Assembly: GCF_015595025.1 (NCBI RefSeq)
Contig: NZ_JADNRL010000024.1
Coordinates: 105,499-169,498 of the forward strand
Origin: Halomonas sp. KAO
GTDB taxonomy: Bacteria > Pseudomonadota > Gammaproteobacteria > Pseudomonadales > Halomonadaceae
Direction of reading: 5' to 3'
DNA length: 64,000 bases
Below, piece by piece: positions 9,430 to 19,004 of this stretch. Both the position numbers and the translations under genes were made by a program. The notes below the pieces were generated by a model, which made no database searches, was not told the DNA's origin, and saw only the letters and a list, made by a program, of their open reading frames with translations. Every line of letters starts with the position of its first letter. Within the stretch, counting starts at the first letter, position 1.

Positions 9430-10277
9430 GCAATACCAGCGAAAAACTGCAGAAGGTCCTGGCGCGAGCCGGGCTTGGCTCGCGCCGCGAGATGGAGGCT
9501 GCCATCGCCGCCGGTCGAGTCCAGGTCAATGGTCAGGTGGCGACCCTGGGCGATCGTATCGAGACCCGCGACAGGGTGCTCTTCGATAATCGGCCGGTAA
9601 CTCTGCGTGCCGCCGAGGAGGTGCCGCGGCGAGTGATCATGTACAACAAGCCCGAGGGTGAGTTGTGTACGCGCAAGGATCCCGAGGGGCGTCGCACCGT
9701 GTTCGACCGGCTGCCGCGCCTCAAGGGCGAGCGCTGGATCGCCATCGGTCGCCTGGATATCAACACCAGCGGCCTGCTGCTGTTTACCACCGATGGTGAG
9801 CTCGCCAACCGCCTGATGCACCCCTCCACTCAGGTGGAGCGGGAGTATGCGGTGCGGGTGATGGGGGAGGTGACCCAGGAGCATGTGGTGGCCATGGTCG
9901 AAGGCGTGATGCTCGATGATGGCCCGGCGCGCTTTACCGACGTTCAGGAGTTCGGCGGCGAGGGCATCAACACCTGGTTTCACGTGGTGATCATGGAGGG
10001 GCGCAATCGCGAGGTGCGTCGGCTCTGGGAGTCGCAAGGCCTGACCGTCAGTCGGCTCAAGCGGGTGCGCTACGGCAATATCTTTCTCGACAAGCGCGCC
10101 AAGGCCGGTGAGTGGGTGGAGCTCTCTCAGGAGGAGGTCGATGACCTGGCCGAGCTGGCAAGCCTGCCGGTACGCAAGGTGCCGGAGCTGACGCCGGACG
10201 AGAAGAATCGCTGGAGCCGCGACAAGCACAAGCGCAAGCCGGTACAGGCGATGCGCAAGCCGAGAGCGCGTCGCTGA
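9426..10277 (+). CDS. rluB: 23S rRNA pseudouridine(2605) synthase
   Basis: Isomerises U2605 in 23S rRNA helix 93. 283 residues: an S4 RNA-binding domain ([18 protein letters not shown]) over residues 6-65, then the RsuA-type catalytic domain with nucleophilic Asp in [25 protein letters not shown] is the second family motif. A basic tail (KPRARR) ends it. Third gene of the overlapped scpA-scpB-rluB unit (ATGA overlap). Length and the scpAB context favour RluB over RluE or RsuA. Confidence 0.94.
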   Translation: MSNTSEKLQKVLARAGLGSRREMEAAIAAGRVQVNGQVATLGDRIETRDRVLFDNRPVTLRAAEEVPRRVIMYNKPEGELCTRKDPEGRRTVFDRLPRLKGERWIAIGRLDINTSGLLLFTTDGELANRLMHPSTQVEREYAVRVMGEVTQEHVVAMVEGVMLDDGPARFTDVQEFGGEGINTWFHVVIMEGRNREVRRLWESQGLTVSRLKRVRYGNIFLDKRAKAGEWVELSQEEVDDLAELASLPVRKVPELTPDEKNRWSRDKHKRKPVQAMRKPRARR

Positions 10278-10311
10278 CCGCGGACTCAGCTAACGGAAAT
10301 CAAAAAAAGGC

Positions 10312-10340
10312 TTGCCAGGCCCCAGGTGTATCAGTATTAT
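10312..10340 (+). promoter_or_regulatory. Strong sigma70-type promoter for the tRNA-Lys pair
   Basis: TTGCCA (10312-10317), 17 bases, TATTAT (10335-10340); each hexamer matches 5 of 6 consensus positions. A C-rich discriminator follows, as in stringently controlled stable-RNA promoters. Confidence 0.8.
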
Positions 10341-10356
10341 CTGCCCCCGTTCGGAA

Positions 10357-10432
10357 GGGTCGTTAGCTCAGTTGGTAGAGCAGTTGGCTTTTAACCAATT
10401 GGTCGTAGGTTCGAATCCTACACGACCCACCA
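10357..10432 (+). tRNA. tRNA-Lys (anticodon TTT), copy 1
   Basis: 76 nt including encoded CCA. Acceptor GGGTCGT pairs with ACGACCC, the anticodon loop CTTTTAA gives TTT, and the T-loop is TTCGAAT. Confidence 0.98.
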
Positions 10433-10460
10433 CACCGGACACTGGCTTGCTTGCAAGCTC

Positions 10461-10536
10461 GGGTCGTTAGCTCAGTTGGTAGAGCAGTTGGCTTTTAACC
10501 AATTGGTCGTAGGTTCGAATCCTACACGACCCACCA
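10461..10536 (+). tRNA. tRNA-Lys (anticodon TTT), copy 2
   Basis: Identical in all 76 bases to the copy 28 bases upstream, with CCA encoded. Probably one transcript from the promoter at 10312. Confidence 0.98.
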
Positions 10537-10541
10537 ATTCA

Positions 10542-10575
10542 GACGCCCCGGTCTCCTCGAGATCGGGGCGTCTTC
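10542..10575 (+). terminator. Terminator of the tRNA-Lys unit
   Basis: GACGCCCCG (10542-10550) pairs with CGGGGCGTC (10564-10572), followed by TTCGTATT. It lies 5 bases after the second tRNA. Confidence 0.8.
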
Positions 10576-10790
10576 GTATTGGTGCCGAGGGGTATTGATG
10601 CCGAGGGGCTGGCCAGAGGTTTTCGGCCGGCGCTGGTCAATACACCGGCGATATGGTCTAGAATAGAGGGCGAGCCGGCAGGCGACAGACGCAGCCGAGC
10701 TCATTGGCGCATCTCGCCACGCGGAGCGCGTGGAAGAGATGCTCCCATCCTCTGCAGGGGGAGCCCCTGCCGGTCACAGTGGTAGACACG

Positions 10791-11819
10791 ATGACGATCA
10801 TGACTTCCCGTGCCGAGGTGCGTGAGCACCTGGCCCGCACCTATTGCCCCACCCGTATCCCCGCCCAGGATCAGGCGCGCATCGAGGAGATCAAGCGGCT
10901 TCTCGAGGCCAATAACGCCGTTCTGGTGGCCCATTACTACACCGATGATGCCATTCAGCAGCTGGCCGAGGAGACCGGGGGCTGCGTGGCCGACTCCCTG
11001 GAGATGGCTCGCTTCGGCGCCCGGCATCCGGCCGATACCCTGGTGGTGGCCGGTGTACGCTTCATGGGAGAGACCGCCAAGATCCTCTCCCCGGAGAAGC
11101 GAGTGCTGATGCCGACCCTGGAGGCGACCTGCTCGCTCGATCTGGGCTGTCCGGCCGATGAGTTCAGCGCCTTCTGCGACCAGCACCCCGACCGCACCGT
11201 GGTGGTCTACGCCAACACCTCGGCGGCGGTAAAGGCGCGTGCCGACTGGGTGGTGACCTCCTCCATCGCCGTGGAGGTGATCGAGCACCTCCAGGCCCGC
11301 GGCGAAAAGATCCTGTGGGCGCCGGACAAGCACCTGGGGGGCTATATCCAGAAGCAGACCGGTGCCGACATGCTGCTGTGGGACGGTGCCTGCATCGTCC
11401 ACGAAGAGTTCAAGTCCAAGGGGGTCGAGGACCTCAAGGCGCTCTATCCGGAGGCCGCGGTGCTGGTGCACCCGGAGTCGCCGGCGGCGGTGGTGGAGCT
11501 GGCCGATGTGGCGGGCTCGACGTCCCGGCTGATCCAGGCGGCCAAGGAGCTGCCCAACGACAAGCTGATCGTGGCCACCGATCGTGGCATCTTCTTCAAG
11601 ATGCAGCAGGCGGTGCCGGAAAAGACGCTGTTCGAGGCGCCTACGGCTGGCGATGGTGCCACTTGCAAGAGCTGTGCTCACTGCCCCTGGATGGCGATGA
11701 ACGAGCTGGATAACCTGGCCGATGCCCTGCGTCATGGGCATGGTGAGATCCAGGTCGATACAGAGCTTCGCCATGCGGCGCTGAAGCCGCTGGAGCGGAT
11801 GCTCAACTTCAAGCGCTAG
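10791..11819 (+). CDS. nadA: Quinolinate synthase A
   Basis: 4Fe-4S enzyme that condenses iminoaspartate and dihydroxyacetone phosphate to quinolinate for NAD synthesis. 342 residues from the chosen start. Visible motifs: HYYTDDAIQ near the N-terminus, [18 protein letters not shown] with the first cluster Cys region, and [10 protein letters not shown] with the C-terminal ligand. The start at 10791 (MTIMTSR) is chosen because upstream in-frame codons do not match the family. No strong ribosome site precedes it, and 10800 is also possible. It ends one base before the convergent BepA-like gene. nadC lies 9 kb away on the other strand. Confidence 0.95.
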   Translation: MTIMTSRAEVREHLARTYCPTRIPAQDQARIEEIKRLLEANNAVLVAHYYTDDAIQQLAEETGGCVADSLEMARFGARHPADTLVVAGVRFMGETAKILSPEKRVLMPTLEATCSLDLGCPADEFSAFCDQHPDRTVVVYANTSAAVKARADWVVTSSIAVEVIEHLQARGEKILWAPDKHLGGYIQKQTGADMLLWDGACIVHEEFKSKGVEDLKALYPEAAVLVHPESPAAVVELADVAGSTSRLIQAAKELPNDKLIVATDRGIFFKMQQAVPEKTLFEAPTAGDGATCKSCAHCPWMAMNELDNLADALRHGHGEIQVDTELRHAALKPLERMLNFKR

Positions 11820-11820
11820 G

Positions 11821-13287
11821 CTACCGAAACTTCTCGAGCGTTTCTCGGTAGCCGAGGAACGCCTCGTAACGCTGCTCGATACGCGCGGCCGCGGTAGCGT
11901 TGCCTTCCTGCTCGGCCACTCGGCGAGCCACGCCCAGCTGGCGGATGGCGTCGGTGATGCGTCCGGTAAGCTGCTGGTATTCGGCGCGGGCCAGGTGCCC
12001 CAGGGCCTCGCGGCCGCTGCGTCCCGCCGCCTCGGCGAGCAGTGCAAACACGCGATGGTCCTCGGGGTGCCGGTCTGCCAGGTCGCGCAGAAGGCGCCAT
12101 GCCGCCTCGGGATCACGCTGGAGCTGGGCTTCGGCGAGGGTGAGGCTGGTCGGGACATGTCCCGGAACCAGGCGCAGCAGGCGCCGGCTGCGCTCGATGG
12201 CGTCATCGGTGCGTCCGGCGGCGAAGGCCGTTTCGGCCGCCGTGGCGGGGATCAGGGTGAGATCGGGCTGCTCGCGCGCCAGGGCGTCGAGCCGGCGCAG
12301 CGCCTCATTCGTATCGCCCCGTTCGGCGCTGATCAAGGCCGCCAGATAACGCTCCGCCTGCCGGGGGGCATCGCCCTGAATCAGCCGGGTCCTCGCCCGG
12401 TCGGGGTCTGTCCGGTGAATCGCCAGCAGTGCACGGGCGCGCACCAGGTGGTACTGCAGGCCATCTCGTTGCCCCTGCATCGAGAGCTTGGCGGCGCGTG
12501 ATGCGGTATCACTGATGCGCGACTCGGTAAGCGGGTGGGTGAGCAGGAACTCGGGAGGGGTGCCGCCCTGCAGGCTGGTCAGCCGCTGCATGGCGCGAAA
12601 CATCGAGACCATGGACTCGGGGTCGTAGCCCGCCTCCGCCATGACCTGCAACCCCAGGCGATCGGCCTCCTGCTCATAGCGGCGCGAGTAGCTCAGCTGA
12701 TCCTGGATAAAGGCGGCCTGGGAGCCCATGGCGACGCCGATGCCTGCATCGCCCCCTCCGGCGGCGGCGATCAGCATGCCAGCCAGCATGGCGGCCATGG
12801 CGGGGACCTGGGTCTGCTCGGCGCGAGCCTGGCCGCGCGAGTAGTGGCGTTGGGCCAGGTGGCCGAGCTCATGGGCGAGCACCGAGACCAGCTCCGCCTC
12901 CTGGTCGGCGAAGGCGAACAGCCCGGCGTTGATGCCAACCACGCCGCCGGGTACCGCGAAGGCGTTGAGGCGATGGCTGTCGACCAGGGTCACGAGCAGC
13001 TCACTGGCGTCGACCCCGGCATGGGAGGCGAGTCGAGCGAGCAGCGCCTCGACATAGGCCTGGGCGATGGGGTCCTGCCATTCGGGGGCCCGAGCGCGAA
13101 ACTGGCGCAGCCAGGCACGCCCCAGACGATACTCTTCGCTGCTGGCGGCCCGATGACCCGTGGCCGACAGGCTGGGCAGGTCGGCGCTGCTCTCCCAGGC
13201 GGGTTCGGTCCACTGGCCGACGGCAGGCAGTGCCAGGCACAGCCCCAGCAGCAGGGCAGCAGCACGAGGGAGGGGGCGTGACGGCAT
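11821..13287 (-). CDS. bepA: Periplasmic M48 metalloprotease with TPR tail, BepA-like
   Basis: Likely outer-membrane quality-control protease/chaperone acting on BAM and LptD substrates. 488 residues: signal peptide (residues 1-24, hydrophobic LLLGLCLALPAVG), M48 domain with zinc motif HELGH and the second glutamate in RYEQEADRLG, then an alpha-helical TPR-like half rich in Ala, Arg and Leu. The start at 13287 is set by AAGGAGAG eight bases upstream and by the signal peptide. A family member with this order is E. coli BepA (YfgC). Its stop is adjacent to the nadA stop. Confidence 0.88.
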   Translation of the reverse strand: MPSRPLPRAAALLLGLCLALPAVGQWTEPAWESSADLPSLSATGHRAASSEEYRLGRAWLRQFRARAPEWQDPIAQAYVEALLARLASHAGVDASELLVTLVDSHRLNAFAVPGGVVGINAGLFAFADQEAELVSVLAHELGHLAQRHYSRGQARAEQTQVPAMAAMLAGMLIAAAGGGDAGIGVAMGSQAAFIQDQLSYSRRYEQEADRLGLQVMAEAGYDPESMVSMFRAMQRLTSLQGGTPPEFLLTHPLTESRISDTASRAAKLSMQGQRDGLQYHLVRARALLAIHRTDPDRARTRLIQGDAPRQAERYLAALISAERGDTNEALRRLDALAREQPDLTLIPATAAETAFAAGRTDDAIERSRRLLRLVPGHVPTSLTLAEAQLQRDPEAAWRLLRDLADRHPEDHRVFALLAEAAGRSGREALGHLARAEYQQLTGRITDAIRQLGVARRVAEQEGNATAAARIEQRYEAFLGYRETLEKFR

Positions 13288-13421
13288 GGACGAGCTCTCC
13301 TTGGGGCGAGGCGGGCCCACACTCTGACATTGATTCGCCTCGCAAAGTGCCTTTAAATCCTAGGGCTTCCCGCCGCTGGCCAAGCCAGGTGGCGATATTC
13401 CGCATTCTTCAGGGAGTCTAC

Positions 13422-13670
13422 ATGTCTCTGCAACCCGACCAAGTACTCGATGTCTGCGGACTGCCTTGCCCGCTTCCCCTGCTCAAGGCCAAACAGGCGC
13501 TCTCCCGGCTCGAGGTTGGTCAGCTTCTCGAGGTGAAGGCCACCGATGCCGGCTCCTGGGGGGACTTTGCCACCTATATCGAACAGAGCCCTCACGAAAT
13601 GCCGGCCAGGGAGGAGCGCGACAGCATCTATCACTACTGGATCCGCAAGGGCGAGGGGCGCGCTTCATGA
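13422..13670 (+). CDS. TusA-family sulfurtransferase-like protein
   Basis: 82 residues of the small TusA/SirA fold. The N-terminal motif DVCGLPCPLPLLKAK carries the family CPxP cysteine plus an extra Cys three residues earlier. The C-terminal half (GSWGDFATYIEQ, then HYWIRKGE) keeps the family layout but diverges from E. coli TusA. AGGGAG precedes the ATG. It overlaps the permease downstream by 4 bases (ATGA). The role is probably sulfur relay; the acceptor is unknown. Confidence 0.87.
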   Translation: MSLQPDQVLDVCGLPCPLPLLKAKQALSRLEVGQLLEVKATDAGSWGDFATYIEQSPHEMPAREERDSIYHYWIRKGEGRAS

Positions 13671-14767
13671 CCTTGCGTGCCGTGCTCAGGGGGTGGGTCG
13701 ATCGCTACCTGTCCGACGAGGAGGCGGTGATCCTGCTGTTGGTCCTGGTGCTCGGCATCGCGGTGGTGGTCTTTCTGGGGCGCATGCTGGCCCCCTTTCT
13801 GACGGCGCTGGTGATCGCCTTCCTGCTTCAGGGAGCGGTGAGCTGGCTCGAGCGGCGACATGTCCCCCATCTGCTGGCCGTGATCCTGGTGTTCCTCTTC
13901 TTCCTGGGGCTGTTGCTGGCGCTGGCTCTTATCCTGATGCCGCTGATCTGGAACCAGCTGGTGGCGCTGGTGCAGGAGACCCCGCGGATGTTCGCCAGTG
14001 GCCAGCAGCTGCTCGATGATCTGCAGGAACGCTATCCACAGCTGGTCACTCCGGACCAGATCCAGAACTGGATCGCCGTGGCGGGCCGTGAGATGACCCA
14101 GTTCGGACAGCGGGCGCTTACCCTCTCCCTGGCTTCGCTGGGCAATGTTCTGGCGCTGATCATCTATCTGGTGCTGGTGCCGATCCTGGTGTTCTTCCTG
14201 CTCAAGGATCGTGAGCGTCTGGTGGACTTCATCCTGTCGCTGCTCCCTCGCAAGCGCACCCTGATGACCCGTATCTGGCATGAGATGGACAGCCAGATCG
14301 CCAACTATGTGCGTGGCAAGTTTATCGAGATCATGATCGTGGGGACGGCGGCATTCCTGACCTTTGCCTTCTTCGGGCTGCCGTATACCGCGCTGCTGGC
14401 GGTGCTGGTGGGGTTCTCGGTGCTGGTACCGTATATCGGCGCCGCGGTGGCGACGCTACCGGTGGCCGCCGTGGCGGGCTTCCACTTCGGCATGAGCGAT
14501 CAGTTCCTCTATGTGCTGGTCGCCTATGGGGTGATTCAGGCGCTGGATGGCAATGTGCTGGTGCCGGTGCTGTTCTCCGAAGCGGTTAACCTGCATCCGG
14601 TATCGATCATCGTGGCGGTGCTGTTCTTCGGCGGCATCTGGGGATTCTGGGGCATCTTCTTCGCCATCCCGCTGGCGACCCTGATCAAGGCGCTGGTCTA
14701 CGCCTGGCCCCGAGGGGTCAAGCGCCATCGCCAGAGCGAGGGCGGCGAGATGGTGGCGGGGGAGTGA
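13667..14767 (+). CDS. AI-2E family transporter / PerM-like permease
   Basis: 366-residue membrane protein of the AI-2E exporter superfamily (PerM, YdiK, TqsA). Hydrophobic segments cluster in residues 20-95 and 145-345, separated by an amphipathic region. The family motif GFSVLVPYIGAAVATLP lies near residues 250-266. The long start frame beginning at 13466 is rejected because the upstream part is out of family and the ATG at 13667 overlaps the TusA-like stop. The substrate is not evident; homologues have been linked to AI-2, Na+/H+ exchange and other transport. A short GC hairpin without T-run sits at 14768-14784. Confidence 0.88.
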   Translation: MTLRAVLRGWVDRYLSDEEAVILLLVLVLGIAVVVFLGRMLAPFLTALVIAFLLQGAVSWLERRHVPHLLAVILVFLFFLGLLLALALILMPLIWNQLVALVQETPRMFASGQQLLDDLQERYPQLVTPDQIQNWIAVAGREMTQFGQRALTLSLASLGNVLALIIYLVLVPILVFFLLKDRERLVDFILSLLPRKRTLMTRIWHEMDSQIANYVRGKFIEIMIVGTAAFLTFAFFGLPYTALLAVLVGFSVLVPYIGAAVATLPVAAVAGFHFGMSDQFLYVLVAYGVIQALDGNVLVPVLFSEAVNLHPVSIIVAVLFFGGIWGFWGIFFAIPLATLIKALVYAWPRGVKRHRQSEGGEMVAGE

Positions 14768-14794
14768 GGCCGCCTCCGGCGGCCCCGCCGGCTG

Positions 14795-15283
14795 TTACTC
14801 GGGGTCGCCGGAGCCCTCGTTCAGGGACTGAGCCCTCTCCAGGACTTCCTGGGCGTGGCCCTTGACCTTGACCCCGCGCCACTCGTGGGCCAGCTTGCCC
14901 TCGCTGTCGATCAGGAAGGTGCTGCGCTCGATGCCAAGGTGCTCCTTGCCGTACATCTTCTTGAGCTTGATCACGTCGAACAGCCGGCAGAGTGCCTCCT
15001 CCTTGTCGGAGATAAGGGCGAAGTTGAACGCCTGCTTTGCCTTGAAGTTCTCCTGGGCCCGAATGCCGTCCCGGGAGGCGCCAAGCACCACGGTGTTGGC
15101 AGCCTCGAACTCCGCCTTGCGATCGCGGAAGTCGCCGCCTTCGGTGGTACAGCCAGGGGTGCTGGCCCTGGGGTAGAAAAAGATCACGACCTGGCGCCCC
15201 TTGAACTCGGACAGGGTAACGCTGGTGTCGCCGGTGGCGAGGGCTGTGAAGTCGGGTACCGGCTGGCCGATGCTGACACTCAT
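14795..15283 (-). CDS. bcp: Thioredoxin-dependent thiol peroxidase (peroxiredoxin, BCP/PrxQ)
   Basis: Reduces H2O2 and organic peroxides in the cytoplasm. 162 residues of the AhpC/TSA fold. The peroxidatic cysteine is in ASTPGCTTE (Cys45). The usual PrxQ resolving Cys five residues later is absent: that position is in GGDFRD, so a resolving role may fall to another Cys (CRLFD) or thioredoxin directly. A GGAG ribosome site is positioned before ATG 15283. It is convergent with the PerM-like gene and divergent from dapA. Confidence 0.93.
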   Translation of the reverse strand: MSVSIGQPVPDFTALATGDTSVTLSEFKGRQVVIFFYPRASTPGCTTEGGDFRDRKAEFEAANTVVLGASRDGIRAQENFKAKQAFNFALISDKEEALCRLFDVIKLKKMYGKEHLGIERSTFLIDSEGKLAHEWRGVKVKGHAQEVLERAQSLNEGSGDPE

Positions 15284-15506
15284 GGGAGTCTCCTGGGTGA
15301 GTGGGTCACGAGGCGTCGATTACACGCAACCCCCGCCCGGCTGTCAAAGAGGGGGGGGGAATCTGGTCGCGTCGCTGTACAGGCCTGGGCCGCCTGAGTA
15401 CCATTTGAGCCTTGGGGGCAGCGACCTGCCCCGTCTGGGCGCCGCTAGGGCCGGGGCGCCGAGCGGCAATCGAGCCGGCAGCAGTCGAACCGAGAGGATA
15501 GAGAGG

Positions 15507-16391
15507 ATGGTCACGGGAAGCATCGTCGCCCTGGCGACGCCGATGAAGGTCAATGGCGATATCGATTGGGAGGCGCTGCGTCGCCTGGTGAACTTCCATC
15601 TCGACCATGGCACCGATGGCATCGTCGCCGCCGGTACCACCGGCGAGCCCACCACCATGTCATTTGCCGAGCACTTCGATGTGATTCGGACGGTGGTGGA
15701 GGAGGTTGACGGACGGATTCCGGTGATTGCCGGTACCGGCGCCAACGCCACCTCCGAGGCCGTGGAGTTGGCTCGCTATGCCAGCGAGGTAGGCGCCGAC
15801 TACTGCCTGTCGGTCTGCCCCTACTACAACAAGCCGACCCAGGAGGGGCTCTATCGCCACTTCAAGGCGGTCGCCGAGGGTAGCGAGCTGCCGGTGATCC
15901 TCTACAATGTGCCCGGCCGCACCTGCTCCGACCTCTACAACGAGACCGTGCTGCGCCTCGCCGAGGTGGACAATATCATCGGGCTCAAGGACGCCACCGG
16001 TAACCTGGAGCGTGCCGAGGACCTGATCGGTCGCCTCGCGGGCAGTGGCTTCATGCTCTACTCGGGGGATGATGGCACCGCCTGTGACTTCATGCTGATG
16101 GGCGGTCATGGGGATATCTCGGTAACGGCCAACGTGGCGCCTCAGGCCATGCACGAGCTGTGTGCCGCCGCGGTCGCCGGTGATGCCGAGCGTGCGCATC
16201 AGCTCAATACGCGCCTGATGCCGCTGCATACCAATCTCGGCATCGAGGCCAACCCGATCCCGGTCAAGTGGTCACTCAATCGCATGGGGCTGATCGAGCC
16301 GGGCATCCGCCTGCCGCTCACCTGGCTGTCGGAGAAGTACCACTCCACCATCAGCGAAGCCCTGCAACTGGCCGGCCTGATCGACGACTGA
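15507..16391 (+). CDS. dapA: 4-hydroxy-tetrahydrodipicolinate synthase
   Basis: Condenses pyruvate and aspartate semialdehyde in lysine/diaminopimelate synthesis. 294 residues, TIM barrel. Visible: GTTGEPTT substrate loop, the catalytic Tyr in LYNVPGRT, and the Schiff-base Lys in IGLKDATG. The start at 15507 gives the standard [14 protein letters not shown]-terminus; the open frame runs further back to 15201 without family match. It begins a same-strand run dapA-bamC-MBL-purC with short gaps. The dapA-bamC order is shared with E. coli, where bamC was called dapX. Confidence 0.97.
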   Translation: MVTGSIVALATPMKVNGDIDWEALRRLVNFHLDHGTDGIVAAGTTGEPTTMSFAEHFDVIRTVVEEVDGRIPVIAGTGANATSEAVELARYASEVGADYCLSVCPYYNKPTQEGLYRHFKAVAEGSELPVILYNVPGRTCSDLYNETVLRLAEVDNIIGLKDATGNLERAEDLIGRLAGSGFMLYSGDDGTACDFMLMGGHGDISVTANVAPQAMHELCAAAVAGDAERAHQLNTRLMPLHTNLGIEANPIPVKWSLNRMGLIEPGIRLPLTWLSEKYHSTISEALQLAGLIDD

Positions 16392-16436
16392 TCGCCGCCG
16401 CGCCGGCCCCTGGATAACTGGAAGCAAGGTAGACCC

Positions 16437-17393
16437 ATGAACTCAGCGCTGAAATGGCTGCCACTGGCGATGCTCGTCGCCCTGGCCGGCTGTGCCCGTG
16501 ATGATGGCTATTATCACGATCGTAATATCGACTATGCCGATGCCCGCCAGGCGGCGCCCCTGGTGCTGCCCGAGGGACGTGCCGCCGAGCGCTATCGTGA
16601 CGCCATGCCGGTGCCCGAGACGGCCGCCGACTTTCGCGGCTCCGCGGGTGACTTCGAGGCACCGGCACCGCAACCGCTGGGTGCCGGTCGACTTCAGCGT
16701 GAGTTCGTCGAGTCCCGCCGAGTGGGCGACGACGCCTGGCTGGTGGTGGGAGCCGCCCCGGACAGCGTCTGGCCACAGCTGGAGAGCTTCGCGCGCAGCC
16801 GCGGCCTGGAGGTGGTCGCCAGCGATTCGAGTCGCGGGGTGGTCGAGACACGCCAGGGGCGCCTGAGCGTCCGCCAGGGGCTGCGTGCCGGTGACAGCGA
16901 GGTGCGTTGCGATCAAGCCGGGCGCCCGGAGAGTGCCTGCCTCGGTGCCCTGGAGCAGTATCTCGCTGCGCGCAGCGCCACGGCGTCGAAAACCGCCTCG
17001 CTGCAGGCCCAGCGCCTGGCCGGTGGGGAGCGTCTGCACCTCGTTCAACGGGGCGATGAGTGGGCGGTCGAGGTGCCGCTGGATATTGACCGCACCTGGG
17101 CCGAGCTCGACTACCAGCTCAAGCAGGAGTTCACCGTGGAGGAGCGTCGCGAGCTGCTGGAGGGCACTCCGACGGACTACTCCCATCGCATTCGCTACCT
17201 GCCGCTTTCCGAGCGCAGTGTCGGGTTCTGGAAAGGACTGGTGACCTCCGAGTCGCCGCGAGATATTCGCCTGGAGCTGGAGCGCGAGGGCCCCGACCGC
17301 ACCCTGTTGCGGGCGGTGAATCTCAGCGAGCGCGGCTTCAGTGCCGAGGACCGGCGCGAGCTGCTGGAGCGAGTGGCGAGCCTGCTGCGCTGA
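16437..17393 (+). CDS. bamC: Outer-membrane assembly lipoprotein BamC
   Basis: Lipoprotein subunit of the BAM complex. 318 residues; lipobox LVALAGC puts the lipidated Cys at residue 19. The N-terminal unstructured YYHDRNIDY region resembles the BamC segment that binds BamD. Two helix-grip domains follow (about 95-200 and 215-318). It lies 45 bases after dapA, the conserved gene order, and its stop shares one base with the next start (TGATG). Confidence 0.9.
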   Translation: MNSALKWLPLAMLVALAGCARDDGYYHDRNIDYADARQAAPLVLPEGRAAERYRDAMPVPETAADFRGSAGDFEAPAPQPLGAGRLQREFVESRRVGDDAWLVVGAAPDSVWPQLESFARSRGLEVVASDSSRGVVETRQGRLSVRQGLRAGDSEVRCDQAGRPESACLGALEQYLAARSATASKTASLQAQRLAGGERLHLVQRGDEWAVEVPLDIDRTWAELDYQLKQEFTVEERRELLEGTPTDYSHRIRYLPLSERSVGFWKGLVTSESPRDIRLELEREGPDRTLLRAVNLSERGFSAEDRRELLERVASLLR

Positions 17394-18196
17394 TGACGGA
17401 GGCCGGCAACACCATCGCGCGGCAAGGCGGGCGTCTGCACTTTGCATCGCTGGGCAGCGGCAGCAAGGGTAACGCGACCCTGGTAAGCGACGGCGAGACT
17501 CATCTGCTGGTGGACTGCGGTTTCACGCTGCGCGAAGCCGAGCGTCGCCTGGCCCGTCTGGGGCTGCACCCGCGGCAGCTCGATGCCCTGCTGGTGACCC
17601 ATGAGCACGGTGACCATATTCGTGGGGTAGGCCCCCTGGCTCGTCGCTACGGGGTGCCGGTGTGGCTGACTCCGGGTACCTGGGGGAGTGGTCGGCTGGG
17701 TGAGCTGCCCGAACGCCACTGGATCACCCCCCAGGCGCGCTTCGCCGTGAAGGGACTCCATATCGACCCGGTGACCGTGCCGCATGATGCCCGCGAGCCG
17801 GTGCAGTTCCGTATTCAGGGCGGTGAGCGACACCTGGGGCTGCTCACCGATCTCGGACACCCCACCGAGCACGTCGCCCAGGCCTTTGCCGGCTGCGATG
17901 CCCTGGTGCTTGAGTGCAACCATGATGTCCGGATGCTTGCCGAGGGCCCCTATCCACCACGCCTCAAGCGGCGAGTGGGAGGTGACTGGGGGCATCTGGC
18001 CAATACCCAGGCGGCGACACTGCTGACCCGGCTCGGCCTCGACCGCCTGCAGCGAATCGCCTGTTCGCATCTATCTGAACACAACAATCGCCCCGAGCTG
18101 GCGCTGGAGGCTTTGACGCCACTGCTCGACGGTGACACATCGCGGTTGATGGTAGCCTGCCAGGACGATGGTCTGGCATGGCAAGCCATCGCCTGA
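17393..18196 (+). CDS. MBL-fold metallo-hydrolase
   Basis: 267 residues of the metallo-beta-lactamase fold. The dinuclear metal motif is THEHGDH near residue 68; further ligand regions are DLGHPTEH and SHLSEHNN. FASLGSGSKGNATLV is typical of the YycJ/WalJ-type branch, which has been associated with cell-wall or DNA-repair exonuclease functions in Firmicutes. The role in gammaproteobacteria is not settled. The start overlaps the bamC stop by one base, indicating coupled translation. Confidence 0.88.
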   Translation: MTEAGNTIARQGGRLHFASLGSGSKGNATLVSDGETHLLVDCGFTLREAERRLARLGLHPRQLDALLVTHEHGDHIRGVGPLARRYGVPVWLTPGTWGSGRLGELPERHWITPQARFAVKGLHIDPVTVPHDAREPVQFRIQGGERHLGLLTDLGHPTEHVAQAFAGCDALVLECNHDVRMLAEGPYPPRLKRRVGGDWGHLANTQAATLLTRLGLDRLQRIACSHLSEHNNRPELALEALTPLLDGDTSRLMVACQDDGLAWQAIA

Positions 18197-18236
18197 GCTG
18201 CAACCTTCCAACTGACCAAGCCCTCCGGAGGCTTCC

Positions 18237-18950
18237 ATGGAAAAGCGTCAAGAACTCTACGCCGGCAAGGCCAAGTCGGTCTTCACCACCGATGACCCGG
18301 ATCGCGTAATACTGCAATTCCGCGATGACACCAGCGCCTTCGACGGCGAGCGCATGGAGTCGCTGGACCGCAAGGGGATGGTCAACAACCGCTTCAACGC
18401 CTTCATCATGGAGACGTTGTCCGCAGCGGGGGTGCCCACCCACTTCGAGAAGCGCCTCTCCGACACCGAAAGCCTGGTCAAGACGCTGGAGATGATTCCG
18501 GTCGAGTGCGTGGTGCGCAATATCGCCGCGGGCAGCCTGGTCAAGCGGCTGGGCGTGACCGAGGGGGAGGCGCTCTCGCCGCCCACCTTCGAGCTGTTTC
18601 TCAAGAATGATGCCCTGCACGACCCCATGATCAACGAGTCGTTGGCCGAAACCTTCGGCTGGGCGACCGCCGACCAGCTGGCCGAGATGAAGGCGCTGAC
18701 CTTCAAGGTCAATGCGGTGCTCAAGCAGCTGTTTGCCGATGGCGGCCTGCTGCTGGTGGACTACAAGCTGGAGTTCGGCCTGTTCAAGGGGCAGCTTGTC
18801 CTGGGCGACGAGTTCTCCCCGGACGGTTGCCGTCTGTGGGACGCCGAGACGCGCGAGAAGCTCGACAAGGATCGCTTCCGCCAGGGTCTCGGTGGCGTGA
18901 TCGAGGCCTACGAGGAGGTCGGGCGTCGAATCGGGGTCAGCTTCGACTGA
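18237..18950 (+). CDS. purC: SAICAR synthase (phosphoribosylaminoimidazole-succinocarboxamide synthase)
   Basis: Joins CAIR and aspartate with ATP in purine synthesis. 237 residues, the short bacterial form. N-terminal YAGKAKSVF nucleotide loop, the DDTSAFDG motif, VRNIAAGSL, and VDYKLEFG with [12 protein letters not shown] are all present. CCGGAGG precedes the ATG. It is the last gene of the dapA-bamC-MBL-purC run and ends at a strong terminator. Confidence 0.97.
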   Translation: MEKRQELYAGKAKSVFTTDDPDRVILQFRDDTSAFDGERMESLDRKGMVNNRFNAFIMETLSAAGVPTHFEKRLSDTESLVKTLEMIPVECVVRNIAAGSLVKRLGVTEGEALSPPTFELFLKNDALHDPMINESLAETFGWATADQLAEMKALTFKVNAVLKQLFADGGLLLVDYKLEFGLFKGQLVLGDEFSPDGCRLWDAETREKLDKDRFRQGLGGVIEAYEEVGRRIGVSFD

Positions 18951-18974
18951 GGCCGAGGCCTCAGGTTGGCATCA

Positions 18975-19004
18975 CCAGGGGCCCTGCGGGGCCCCTGGTC
19001 GTTT
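18975..19004 (+). terminator. Terminator after purC
   Basis: CCAGGGGCC (18975-18983) pairs with GGCCCCTGG (18990-18998), extended by an A-T pair, followed by TCGTTT. It overlaps the 3' edge of the convergent trmO gene. Confidence 0.8.
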
